Below the pieces are notes generated by a model. The model was not told the DNA's origin. It did no database searches and saw only the letters and a program-made list of their open reading frames with translations. Positions 7,202 to 14,295 of a stretch of 16,285 bases of DNA are shown here, piece after piece. Made by a program: the position numbers and the translations under genes. The DNA comes from Pseudolabrys sp. (lineage in GTDB: Bacteria > Pseudomonadota > Alphaproteobacteria > Rhizobiales > Xanthobacteraceae). The DNA lies in contig JAQSCR010000428.1 in assembly GCA_029945495.1 (NCBI GenBank), positions 1 through 16,285 of the forward strand. Reading direction: 5' to 3'. How positions within the stretch are numbered: position 1 is the stretch's first letter; each line of letters starts with the position of its first letter.

Positions 7202-8122
7202 ATGGCCCGTTCAGCCGCAATGCCGGCACTCAAGGCCGAATCCGGTCTTTCTCACTACCTGGATGAAATCCGCCGGTTCCCGATGCTGGAACCGCAACAG
7301 GAATACATGCTGGCGCGCAGCTGGCGTGAGCACGGCGATCGTGAAGCCGCGCACAAGCTCGTCACCAGCCATCTCCGCCTCGTCGCCAAGATCGCCATGG
7401 GCTATCGCGGCTACGGCCTGCCGATCTCGGAAGTCGTGTCCGAGGGCAATGTCGGCCTGATGCAGGCGGTCAAGCGCTTTGAGCCGGAAAAGGGTTTCCG
7501 GCTCGCGACCTATGCGATGTGGTGGATCAAGGCCGCGATCCAGGAGTACATCCTGCGCTCGTGGTCGCTGGTGAAGATGGGCACCACCGCCAACCAGAAG
7601 AAGCTTTTCTTCAACCTGCGCAAGGCCAAGAGCAAGATCTCCGCGCTCGAGGAAGGCGATCTCAAGCCCGATCAGGTCAAGATCATCGCCACCCAGCTTG
7701 GCGTCACCGAGCAGGATGTCGTCGACATGAACCGCCGTCTCGGCGGCGACGCATCGCTCAACGCTTCTATTCGCGACGACGGCGAAAGCGGCGAGTGGAT
7801 GGATTGGCTGGTCGACAATTCGCCGAGCCAGGAACACATCCTGGCCGACAGCGAAGAGAGCGGCAATCGCCACCAGGCACTGATCTCCGCGCTCGACGTG
7901 CTCAACGACCGCGAACGCCGCATTTTCGAAGCGCGGCGTCTGGCGGACGATCCGATCACGCTTGAGGATCTCGCCACCGAGTTCGGCGTCTCGCGCGAGC
8001 GCGTGCGTCAGATCGAGGTGCGCGCGTTCGAGAAAGTGCAGAAGGCGGTGAAGTCTTCGATCGCCGAACTGGAAACGCCGAAGTCGACACCGCAGGTCAC
8101 GGCGCAGCAGGCGATGCACTAA
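7202..8122 (+). CDS. rpoH: RNA polymerase heat-shock sigma factor RpoH (sigma-32)
   Basis: A 306-residue sigma-70-family factor that directs RNA polymerase to chaperone and protease genes. Region 2 contains LRLVAKIAMGYRGYGLPISE and GFRLATYAMWWIKAAIQEYI. The RpoH box QKKLFFNLR at 132-140 is the signature that separates heat-shock sigma factors from housekeeping ones. Region 4 ends with the helix-turn-helix LEDLATEFGVSRERVRQIEV. The start is set by a strong ribosome site (AAGGAGG) seven bases before the ATG. The gene stands alone between a long leader with an EcfG-like promoter and a strong terminator. Many alphaproteobacteria carry two or more rpoH copies; I cannot tell which paralogue this is. 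Confidence 0.96.
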   Translation: MARSAAMPALKAESGLSHYLDEIRRFPMLEPQQEYMLARSWREHGDREAAHKLVTSHLRLVAKIAMGYRGYGLPISEVVSEGNVGLMQAVKRFEPEKGFRLATYAMWWIKAAIQEYILRSWSLVKMGTTANQKKLFFNLRKAKSKISALEEGDLKPDQVKIIATQLGVTEQDVVDMNRRLGGDASLNASIRDDGESGEWMDWLVDNSPSQEHILADSEESGNRHQALISALDVLNDRERRIFEARRLADDPITLEDLATEFGVSRERVRQIEVRAFEKVQKAVKSSIAELETPKSTPQVTAQQAMH

Positions 8123-8150
8123 GCTTTCGCGGCATCAATCAGAGAATACA

Positions 8151-8180
8151 AATGGCCGGGGAAACCCGGCCATTTTTGTT
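8151..8180 (+). terminator. Rho-independent terminator of rpoH
   Basis: AATGGCCGGG-GAAA-CCCGGCCATT followed by TTTGTTTT, 29 bases after the rpoH stop. Ten perfect pairs with a GAAA loop and a T-rich tail. Confidence 0.92.
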
Positions 8181-8200
8181 TTATCTCTCCGACTTTCTCC

Positions 8201-8317
8201 GTCATTGCCGGGCTTGACCCGGCAATCCACGAAGTACCCGTCGCACCGGCACGCTTACCGCAAGTTTGCCGACGACGAGCGCGGTCAAGGATGCCCGGGT
8301 CGAGCCCGGGCATGACA
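8201..8317. repeat. Composite palindromic intergenic repeat
   Basis: Two palindromes flank about 60 bases: ATTGCCGGG (8204-8212) / CCCGGCAAT (8218-8226), and ATGCCCGGG (8291-8299) / CCCGGGCAT (8305-8313). Each has a five-base centre (CTTGA, TCGAG). The layout CGTCATTGCCGGGCTTGACC ... CCCGGGCATGAC is like the many-copy dispersed repeats in Bradyrhizobiaceae genomes. It lies directly between the rpoH terminator and the next gene. The copy number here is not visible. Confidence 0.65.
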
Positions 8318-8406
8318 GCTTGGCAGGGATCGCCGCCAGGTTCACTGCACGGAACCTTTTGACGCCGGAGCCATTCTCCCTCCGTGAACTTTGGAGAATG
8401 GCTGGC

Positions 8407-8760
8407 ATGAAAACGCCGAAGCTGCTGGGTGACATCGAGCATACTGCCGCGCGTCAATTGACGCTGCTGCTGCGCGCCGGACGCAAGCAATACGACCGGT
8501 TCATGAACTCGGCGGAAAAGGTTACCGACAGAGCGGCGCAGCGCCGCTATATCCGCGCCGCCGAGCAGACCATCGACTCGGCCGAGAAGATTATCGCCCA
8601 GTTGCGCAAGCGCATCAGCGCGGCGCAAAAATCGCTGACCGGCGGCAGCACGGCCAACAAAAAGCGCAAGGTCAAGACAAAGACCAAGGCGAAGCGCGCC
8701 GTGAAGCGCCTGGCGAAAAGGACCACGGTCGCGCGCAGGAAGCGAAAGACGCGGCTGTAG
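8407..8760 (+). CDS. Small basic hypothetical protein with Lys/Arg-rich tail
   Basis: A 117-residue protein from the ATG at 8407, with GGAG about ten bases upstream. An earlier ATG (8398) and a much longer frame from 8266 run into the palindromic repeat and are less likely. Residues 1-75 look like charged amphipathic helices, including RAGRKQYDRFMNSAEKVTDR, possibly coiled coil. The last 45 residues are almost all Lys, Arg, Ala and Thr (for example KAKRAVKRLAKRTTVARRKR), resembling the tails of histone-H1-like or nucleoid-associated proteins. I do not recognise the family. DNA or RNA binding is an inference from composition. Single gene between repeats. Confidence 0.6.
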   Translation: MKTPKLLGDIEHTAARQLTLLLRAGRKQYDRFMNSAEKVTDRAAQRRYIRAAEQTIDSAEKIIAQLRKRISAAQKSLTGGSTANKKRKVKTKTKAKRAVKRLAKRTTVARRKRKTRL

Positions 8761-8800
8761 GCGATACGTCACCGATTCAATTTTCAAACAGCCAATCGAT

Positions 8801-8863
8801 CCGTCATTGCGAGCGCATCTGGATTCCGGGTTCGCTCGTTTCACGCGCATCCCGGAATGACGG
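8801..8863. repeat. Second palindromic intergenic repeat
   Basis: Terminal inverted arms CCGTCATT (8801-8808) / AATGACGG (8856-8863), with inner arms ATTCCGGG (8823-8830) / CCCGGAAT (8851-8858). Same general design and CGTCATT border as the 8201-8317 unit, so probably the same class of dispersed repeat. Confidence 0.6.
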
Positions 8864-8884
8864 CATGTTTCATCGCCCGTATTC

Positions 8885-9277
8885 TTTAAGGCCCCGGGCA
8901 GGCCGTCTTCCGTTCCGTGTCCCTCGGCAATATGCCGAGGGGATGGAGCGCCGCGAGGCGCAACATCTTTGATCCGCACCTTGCGGTGCGGGCGCGTCTG
9001 GCGAGACGCGCACCGCCCAACGGCGCTCCATCGCGGCGATTTCAGTCCCCGGGGCCGTGCTTCCGGGCGCGGACGGGTCCCTCGTGGGACCCTGATCCGG
9101 CCGGCTTTCGCCAGCCTTCATCCACACCGCGTCCAGCCATCAAAGGCAGTCCCCCGTAGTAGGGACGGACGGCTACCCGAGGCCTCCCGAGTGCGGGGTT
9201 ACGAGCCCCGCCCGCAGGCGCCGCATCCGATCCCGTCATCGGAACGTCTCGCGACGACGCCCCCGGCTGGACCAAAC
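8885..9277 (-). ncRNA. Candidate structured RNA (or dispersed structured repeat)
   Basis: No credible gene lies here, yet the DNA folds extensively. Perfect helices: GATGGAGCGCCG (8942-8953) with 9021-9032; inside it CCGCACC/GGTGCGG (8974-8991) and GCGCGTCT/AGACGCGC (8992-9011), making a three-way junction. Others are GGGTCCC/GGGACCC (9075-9092), CCTCGGCA/TGCCGAGG (8922-8940) and a long-range 8-bp helix 9131-9138 with 9265-9272. Read on the minus strand, three hairpins close with GNRA loops: GCAA (8981-8984), GAAA (about 9108) and GCGA (about 9249). The plus strand would have TTGC, TTTC and TCGC. A promoter-like sequence sits just upstream on the minus strand. I found no RNase P, tmRNA, SRP or rRNA hallmarks. 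Parts resemble intergenic repeats remembered from Bradyrhizobiaceae. Confidence 0.45.
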
Positions 9278-9283
9278 ATTTAT

Positions 9284-9311
9284 AGGATACTTATCGTAGG
9301 CTTAAAGTCAA
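9284..9311 (-). promoter_or_regulatory. Candidate promoter for the structured RNA
   Basis: Minus strand TTGACT (9306-9311), a 16-base spacer, then TATCCT (9284-9289). Transcription would start near 9277, just before the outer helix of the structured region. TATAAA further downstream is 21 bases from the -35 and less likely. Confidence 0.4.
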
Positions 9312-9495
9312 GAGGGCAATGCCCCGTGAGGCGAATTCCGGCCCCGCACGCGAAAACGTGAAACCGGCCCCTGCCCGCCCATGTTATCGTCGTCTCAGGC
9401 TCGTGGCAGACGAAACGACCGCAGCCGGACTGACGACATTGGCTACGGCCGCTTCCCGACGCCACGGCAGCCTGAACAAGCTTCAGGAGGTCCTC

Positions 9496-10380
9496 ATGGC
9501 GCGTTCCCATGTCCTTCTCGGCGCCGGCGATACCGCCGCCGACCTTTCGATCCGCCGCATCGGCGTCGCCGATCTCAAGGATGCGCTGCGTCTGGGGCTC
9601 GCCGATTTCAACGCGATGCCGACACACGCCATGTTCCTTTGTCTTATTTATCCGGTGGTCGGCCTGCTGCTGGCGCGGCTGGCCTTCGGCTATTCGGTTC
9701 TGCCGCTGCTCTATCCCCTGATGACCGGCTTTGCGCTGATCGGGCCTTTGGCCGCGCTCGGCCTGTACGAACTGAGCCGGCGGCGCGAAGCCGGCGAGCC
9801 GACGTCGGTGTCGCACGCCTTCGACGTGCTGCGATCGTCGTCGATCGGCGGCATCGTCGCACTCGGCCTGCTGCTGATGATGATGTTCGCGATCTGGATC
9901 GCGATCGCCAATGCGCTCTACATCGCCGATTTCGGTTACGGATCGCCGGCGTCCATCTCGGCCTTCGTCCACGACGTGCTGACGACGAGCGCCGGCTGGA
10001 ATCTGATCGTTGTCGGCAATCTCATCGGCTTCGCCTTCGCGGTCGCGGTGCTGGCAATCAGCGCGGTGTCGTTTCCGCTGATGCTCGATCGCGATGTCGG
10101 CGCGGCAGTTGCGCTGCTGACCTCGATCCGCGCGATCAAGCGCAACCCGGGCACCATGGCGATGTGGGGTCTGATCGTCGCCGCGCTGCTGCTGCTCGGT
10201 TCGCTGCCGCTGTTCATCGGGCTGACCGTGGTGATGCCGGTGCTCGGCCATGCGACCTGGCATCTCTATCGCAAGCTGGTGGTGTCGGACGGCTCGCCGC
10301 GGCCGACCTATCGCGCCGAGGACAAAGGCCGCCGTTCGGCAGCGGATTTCCCGGCCGTGCTGTTCCCGTGGGCGAAGTGA
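9496..10380 (+). CDS. DUF2189-family integral membrane protein
   Basis: A 294-residue protein from the ATG at 9496, fixed by the strong ribosome site CAGGAGG (9485-9491); an earlier in-frame ATG at 9319 adds unconvincing sequence. After a hydrophilic start (SIRRIGVADLKDALRLGLAD) there are about six membrane helices, beginning AMFLCLIYPVVGLLLARLAF and including IGGIVALGLLLMMMFAIWIA and LIVVGNLIGFAFAVAVLAIS. The last loop holds PVLGHATWHLYRKLV, a typical ending of the DUF2189 family, known in alphaproteobacteria and sometimes annotated as cytochrome-c-oxidase-associated. The function is unknown. It is a single transcription unit closed by its own terminator. Confidence 0.85.
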   Translation: MARSHVLLGAGDTAADLSIRRIGVADLKDALRLGLADFNAMPTHAMFLCLIYPVVGLLLARLAFGYSVLPLLYPLMTGFALIGPLAALGLYELSRRREAGEPTSVSHAFDVLRSSSIGGIVALGLLLMMMFAIWIAIANALYIADFGYGSPASISAFVHDVLTTSAGWNLIVVGNLIGFAFAVAVLAISAVSFPLMLDRDVGAAVALLTSIRAIKRNPGTMAMWGLIVAALLLLGSLPLFIGLTVVMPVLGHATWHLYRKLVVSDGSPRPTYRAEDKGRRSAADFPAVLFPWAK

Positions 10381-10408
10381 AAGCCTGATCCGCTCCACCC
10401 CAATACCA

Positions 10409-10439
10409 GCCCGTGCCGCGCCCGCGGCACGGGCTTTTT
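10409..10439 (+). terminator. Rho-independent terminator after the DUF2189 gene
   Basis: GCCCGTGCCGC-GCCC-GCGGCACGGGC followed by TTTTTC, 29 bases after the stop. A perfect GC-rich stem. Confidence 0.92.
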
Positions 10440-10451
10440 CGTACCCGCAAT

Positions 10452-10463
10452 AAGATATATCTT
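10452..10463. promoter_or_regulatory. PadR operator 1 (AAGATATATCTT)
   Basis: Perfect 12-base palindrome AAGATATATCTT, overlapping the proposed -35 box. Its core is repeated exactly in the second site, with centres 50 bases apart, about five helical turns. Confidence 0.65.
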
Positions 10464-10490
10464 GCGTTACATCTTTAGATGCCCTAAATA
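10462..10490 (+). promoter_or_regulatory. Candidate promoter of the padR-like gene
   Basis: TTGCGT (10462-10467), 17-base spacer, TAAATA (10485-10490). Operator 1 touches the -35 and operator 2 lies just after the expected start, a layout suited to repression. Confidence 0.4.
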
Positions 10491-10498
10491 AGAGCTAT

Positions 10499-10516
10499 CG
10501 AAAGATATATCTTTCG
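10499..10516. promoter_or_regulatory. PadR operator 2 (18-base palindrome)
   Basis: Perfect palindrome CGAAAGATATATCTTTCG, containing the same AAGATATATCTT core as operator 1, 33 bases before the padR start codon. Confidence 0.7.
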
Positions 10517-10548
10517 TGTCAAGCGATTGATAAAACAGGAGTATCTAT

Positions 10549-11226
10549 ATGTTTGGACGACATTCTGAAGGCCGCGAAGGCCATCGTGACGAGGGCCATC
10601 GACATGGCCGCCATCGCGGCGAGAGCTGCGGACAGCACTTTGCCGGCCGTGGCCGTCATGGCTTCGGCGGCGGACGGCGCGGCTTCGGCGGACGCCAAGG
10701 CCCCGGATTTGGCGGCGGCGACGACGACACCATGCTCGCCGGCCGCATGCTCGCGCATGGCGACCTGCGCCTGATCGCGCTGGCCTTGATCGACGAGCAG
10801 CCGCGCCACGGCTACGACATCATCAAGGCGCTCGAGGAAAAAACCTCGGATTGGTACAGCCCCTCGCCCGGCATCGTTTATCCGACGCTGACCTATCTCG
10901 AAGAAGTCGGTTATCTGACGTCGCAGCCGGAAGGCGCCAAGAAGCTTTTCACCATCACCGAGGAAGGCCGCGCTCACCTGACGCAGAACCGCGCAATGGT
11001 CGACGCCGTGATGGCGCGTATCGCCTTCATCGGCGAGAAGGCCGCGCGCATTCGCGAGCGTGAAGGCCGCGACGGCGAGCGCAGCCGCGTGCCGCAACTG
11101 GTGCGCGCCGCGTTCGAGAACCTGCGCGACGTTGCGGTGAAGCGTCTTGCCGACGACGCCGACGCCGAGGCCAAGGTGGTCGAGATCCTGGCGCGCGCCG
11201 CGGGCGAACTGAAGCGGGTTCAGTAA
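10549..11226 (+). CDS. PadR-family regulator resembling YqjI/NfeR (iron/nickel)
   Basis: A 225-residue transcriptional repressor. Residues 1-60 are rich in His, Gly, Arg and Asp (begins MFGRHSEGREGHRDEGHRHG), a likely metal-binding extension. Residues 66-140 are the PadR winged helix, with AHGDLRLIALALI, HGYDIIKALEE and the family signature SPSPGIVYPTLTYLEE. The C-terminal helices should form the dimer. The E. coli nickel/iron-responsive PadR protein YqjI has the same design: a His-rich N-terminus followed by GHGELRLVILDIL and TPSPGVIYPTLDFL as I recall them. The ribosome site AGGAG is seven bases before the ATG. Two palindromic operators upstream suggest self-repression. No YqjH-type ferric reductase is next to it, so its target lies elsewhere or is only itself. 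Metal response is inferred. Confidence 0.85.
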   Translation: MFGRHSEGREGHRDEGHRHGRHRGESCGQHFAGRGRHGFGGGRRGFGGRQGPGFGGGDDDTMLAGRMLAHGDLRLIALALIDEQPRHGYDIIKALEEKTSDWYSPSPGIVYPTLTYLEEVGYLTSQPEGAKKLFTITEEGRAHLTQNRAMVDAVMARIAFIGEKAARIREREGRDGERSRVPQLVRAAFENLRDVAVKRLADDADAEAKVVEILARAAGELKRVQ

Positions 11227-11231
11227 CCGGC

Positions 11232-12785
11232 TTACTCGCCCCAGGCGCGGAAAGCTTCCTCGAAGGCGCGCCCGCCGGGCGTGCCTTTCTCGACGGCGAG
11301 GATGGCGCGCTTGCCGTTGGCATAGACGATCGGGATATCGAACCAGTCGCGCTCCTTGAGCAGTTGCACGTTGCGCTGCTTGTCGATATCGACCGCCGAC
11401 AGGCCGATCAGGAAGTAGCCGTTGGTCACCTTCACGGCGAGGCCGGCGAGCGGCACGCCGCGCGCCTCCTCGTTCTGCTTCATCAGCACGCCCGGCACAT
11501 TGCCGACGCCACCTTCGGAGAAATCCGCCGGCAGCGTGAACATGATCTCGATGGTGTGGCTGGCCGGCAGCGCCTTGTCGGTGTTGCGCCGCAACGACCA
11601 GGTCATGCGCATGCGCCGCTCGGGGATATCGACGTCGGCGCGGATGGCGAGTTCAGGCGCAAGCCCCGGGCCCGGCGACACAGTCTCGGTGCGCCAGACC
11701 GCCGAGCCGACATAGCGTTTGCCCTTCGGATCATTCGGATCCTCGTCGTACAGCACGACCTTCTGCGCCACCGCGGCGGCCGGCGCCGTTGCCGCCGACG
11801 GCGCGCTGTCGGCTCCGACGCGGTCGGAGATTTTCGGCCGGCCGGCCGGCTCGGCTGGCGTCGCCGGCTTCGACGCCGTCGTCGCCGGCGAACCGCGCAA
11901 CGCCGTCATGGTCGCGGTCACGGTCGCCGTCACGGTTTTCATGACCGCATTGCGCTGCCAATAGCCGACGGCGGCGACCGCGCCGATCAGCATCAACAGC
12001 ACGGCGATCTTGACGATGCGGCCGTAGGATCGCACCGGGCGCGTATAGACGTCGTCATCGTCCTGCGGGGCGGCATGACCGCGCCGGGCCGCGGGCGGCG
12101 GCGCATGCGCGACATCATGATCGCCGGCAAAATGCGGTTCGTGGCCGTGTGCCGCCTCGGCGTGCGGCGCGCCCGGCGGCTCGGGCACCATGTCGGGCGG
12201 AATGCCGGGCTGATCGCCGGCCGGGGGTTCGAAGTAATGGGCATCGGCAGCGCCAGCGTCGCGGTCTTCGTCGTGATCGCGGTCCTGATCGCCGGCGTGG
12301 CCGTGCTCTTGTTCGTGGCCCTGTTCGTGGCCTTGTTCGTTTTCTTGCCAGGCTTCGTGCCGCTGTTCGCCCGCGCGGTCGTGATCGGCTTCCTCGGTGG
12401 AAGGTGCGGCGCCGCCCTGCATGTCGTCGTAAGCCGCGCGGGCCGAGCGGCTGGCTTCGGCGCTGGCTTCGCCCAGACCTTGCGCCTCGGCCACGGTGTC
12501 GCGGAAGTCGCGCAAGCCTTGATCGCGCAGCGACGGGCGGGATTCGTCCGGCTCCGCAGCTTCCGGCCGCCCACGCCGGGCGGCCTCGACTTCGAGCTTG
12601 CGGATCGCTTCCTCGAGCGCCAGGCGCTCGCGCGTGATGTCCGACTCGTCGAGCGGCGGATCGACGCCACGCAGCTGGTTGACCAGCGCCGCGCGCGCCC
12701 GCTCGTATAAAGCGCGCCGGTTCTCGCCCGTATTCTTGTCGAGGCCTGCGACGGCGCGGGCGATCAGGGGGTAATAGTCAGCCAT
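11232..12785 (-). CDS. Single-pass membrane protein with His/Glu/Asp-rich linker, function unknown
   Basis: A 517-residue protein. The N-terminal cytoplasmic part (1-125) begins MADYYPLIARAVAGLDKNTG and has amphipathic helices, likely coiled coil (49-72). Residues 130-250 are low complexity, rich in His, Glu, Asp, Gln and Pro, with a short repeat around EQGHEQGHEQEHGH (149-162). One membrane helix follows (257-277, IVKIAVLLMLIGAVAAVGYW), then a threonine/valine repeat TVTATVTATMTA, an Ala/Pro linker, and a folded C-terminal domain (about 335-517) probably in the periplasm. I recall similar proteins next to purA in Bradyrhizobium but know no function. It starts 60 bases after purA and may be cotranscribed. 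No strong ribosome site is visible. Confidence 0.8.
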   Translation of the reverse strand: MADYYPLIARAVAGLDKNTGENRRALYERARAALVNQLRGVDPPLDESDITRERLALEEAIRKLEVEAARRGRPEAAEPDESRPSLRDQGLRDFRDTVAEAQGLGEASAEASRSARAAYDDMQGGAAPSTEEADHDRAGEQRHEAWQENEQGHEQGHEQEHGHAGDQDRDHDEDRDAGAADAHYFEPPAGDQPGIPPDMVPEPPGAPHAEAAHGHEPHFAGDHDVAHAPPPAARRGHAAPQDDDDVYTRPVRSYGRIVKIAVLLMLIGAVAAVGYWQRNAVMKTVTATVTATMTALRGSPATTASKPATPAEPAGRPKISDRVGADSAPSAATAPAAAVAQKVVLYDEDPNDPKGKRYVGSAVWRTETVSPGPGLAPELAIRADVDIPERRMRMTWSLRRNTDKALPASHTIEIMFTLPADFSEGGVGNVPGVLMKQNEEARGVPLAGLAVKVTNGYFLIGLSAVDIDKQRNVQLLKERDWFDIPIVYANGKRAILAVEKGTPGGRAFEEAFRAWGE

Positions 12786-12812
12786 ACGCTTTAAACTAAC
12801 CTGTTTTTCTCT

Positions 12813-12832
12813 TGCCGGCAGCCCCGCCGGCA
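12813..12832 (-). other. Inverted repeat between purA and the membrane protein gene
   Basis: TGCCGGC (12813-12819) / GCCGGCA (12826-12832) with a six-base centre, directly after the purA stop. No T-run follows on the minus strand, so it is not a classical terminator; it could stabilise mRNA or partly attenuate transcription. Confidence 0.35.
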
Positions 12833-12845
12833 GTTTCCTTGGCGG

Positions 12846-14135
12846 TCAGGTCTCGAACGGGTTCTTCATCAGGATAGTATCCTCGCGCTCCGGGCTGGTC
12901 GACAAGAGCGTGACCGGACAGCCGATCAGTTCCTCGATCCGGCGCACGTATTTGATCGCCTGCGCCGGCAATTGCGCCCAGGAGCGGGCGCCGGCGGTCG
13001 GCTCTTGCCAGCCGTCGATGGTCTCGTAGATCGGCTCGACAGCAGCCTGCGCCCGCTCGCCGGCCGGCAGATAGTCGATGTCGCGGCCATCGAGCCTGTA
13101 GCCGACGCAGACCTTGATCTCGGGAAAGCCATCGAGAATGTCGAGCTTGGTGAGCGCAATACCGTCGATGCCCGAGGTGCGCACGGTCTGGCGCACCAGC
13201 ACGGCGTCGAACCAGCCGCAGCGGCGGGCACGGCCGGTGACGGTGCCGAATTCGCGGCCGCGTTCGCCGAGCATCTTGCCGATCTCGTTGTGCATCTGAT
13301 CGGTCGGGAACGGTCCCTCGCCGACCCGCGTCGTATAGGCCTTGGTGATGCCGAGCACGTAATCGATGGCATTGGGGCCGAGGCCCGATCCGGTCGCGGC
13401 CTGCGCCGCCACCGTATTGGAAGACGTCACATACGGATAAGTTCCGTGGTCGATGTCGAGCAGCGCGCCTTGCGCACCTTCGAACAGGATGCGCTTGCCC
13501 TCGCGGCGCTTGGCGTCGAGCAGCGACCAGACCGAATCCATGAAAGGCAGCACTTTCGGCGCCAGCTCGGCGAGATGATCGTAAACCGTCGAAGGCGCAA
13601 TCTCGGCGAGGCCGTTGCCGCGGCGCAGCGCGTTGTGATGCGACAGCAGGCGATCGATCTTCGGCAGCAGCGCCGGCAGGTCGGCAAGATCCATAAAGCG
13701 GATGGCCCGACGGCCGACCTTGTCTTCATAGGCCGGGCCGATGCCGCGCTTGGTGGTGCCGATGCGCGCCGAGGAATCTTCGCGGATGGCCTCCAACTCG
13801 CGATGCAGCGGCAGGATCAGCACCGCGTTCTCGGCGATGCGCAGATTGGCCGGCGTCACCGAAACGCCCTGCTTCTGCAACTGGGCGATTTCATTGAGCA
13901 GCGCCTGTGGGTCGATGACGACGCCATTGCCAATAACCGACAATTTGCCGCCGCGCACCACGCCCGAAGGCAGCAGCGAGAGTTTGTAGACCGCGTTGCC
14001 GATGACCAAAGTATGGCCGGCGTTGTGACCGCCCTGGAAACGGACGACGACGTCGGCCTGTTCCGACAGCCAGTCGACGATCTTGCCTTTGCCTTCGTCG
14101 CCCCACTGGGAGCCGACAACCACCACGTTCGCCAT
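12846..14135 (-). CDS. purA: Adenylosuccinate synthetase
   Basis: A 429-residue cytoplasmic enzyme of AMP synthesis: it joins IMP and aspartate using GTP to give adenylosuccinate. The N-terminal GTP loop GSQWGDEGKGKIVD (8-21) carries the catalytic Asp, and GGHNAGHT (35-42) the catalytic His. TTKRGIGPAYEDK, LFEGAQGALLDIDHGTYPYVT and GRARRCGWFDAVLVR are family blocks, and the C-terminus has LLSTSPERED. Length is normal. The ATG at 14135 follows GGAGAGTAAGG. Genes on either side run in the same direction; the 160 bases upstream to the MuiA-like remnant contain its promoter but no box I can name with confidence. Confidence 0.97.
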   Translation of the reverse strand: MANVVVVGSQWGDEGKGKIVDWLSEQADVVVRFQGGHNAGHTLVIGNAVYKLSLLPSGVVRGGKLSVIGNGVVIDPQALLNEIAQLQKQGVSVTPANLRIAENAVLILPLHRELEAIREDSSARIGTTKRGIGPAYEDKVGRRAIRFMDLADLPALLPKIDRLLSHHNALRRGNGLAEIAPSTVYDHLAELAPKVLPFMDSVWSLLDAKRREGKRILFEGAQGALLDIDHGTYPYVTSSNTVAAQAATGSGLGPNAIDYVLGITKAYTTRVGEGPFPTDQMHNEIGKMLGERGREFGTVTGRARRCGWFDAVLVRQTVRTSGIDGIALTKLDILDGFPEIKVCVGYRLDGRDIDYLPAGERAQAAVEPIYETIDGWQEPTAGARSWAQLPAQAIKYVRRIEELIGCPVTLLSTSPEREDTILMKNPFET

Positions 14136-14295
14136 AAAGCCTTACTCTCCGCGCCAGCGCTTTTAAGGACACTGACGCCGGGCGGTGCCGGTCAGGTCCA
14201 CCCTCGGATAAAGGATGGGAGGCCCCGAGGCAAGGCAAAGCAGGACGCCCCAGGGCGCCGGGAACAGCTTTAATATCAATAGCTTCCAGTGGGGC

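Noticed and set aside
8119..8979. Minus-strand ORF of 286 codons
   Set aside because: Runs through the rpoH terminator, two repeats and opposite a better gene; composition is that of repeat-derived spurious ORFs.
8885..9277. RNase P RNA, tmRNA, SRP RNA or 6S RNA
   Set aside because: I looked for GAGGAAAGTCC, ACAGAA, the TTCGA T-loop with a tag frame, and the SRP core; none is present on either strand.
11364..12710. Plus-strand ORF of 448 codons
   Set aside because: Shadow of the minus-strand membrane protein; Arg/Ala/Gly-rich with no domain.
12972..14273. Plus-strand ORF of 433 codons
   Set aside because: Antisense shadow of purA caused by high GC.
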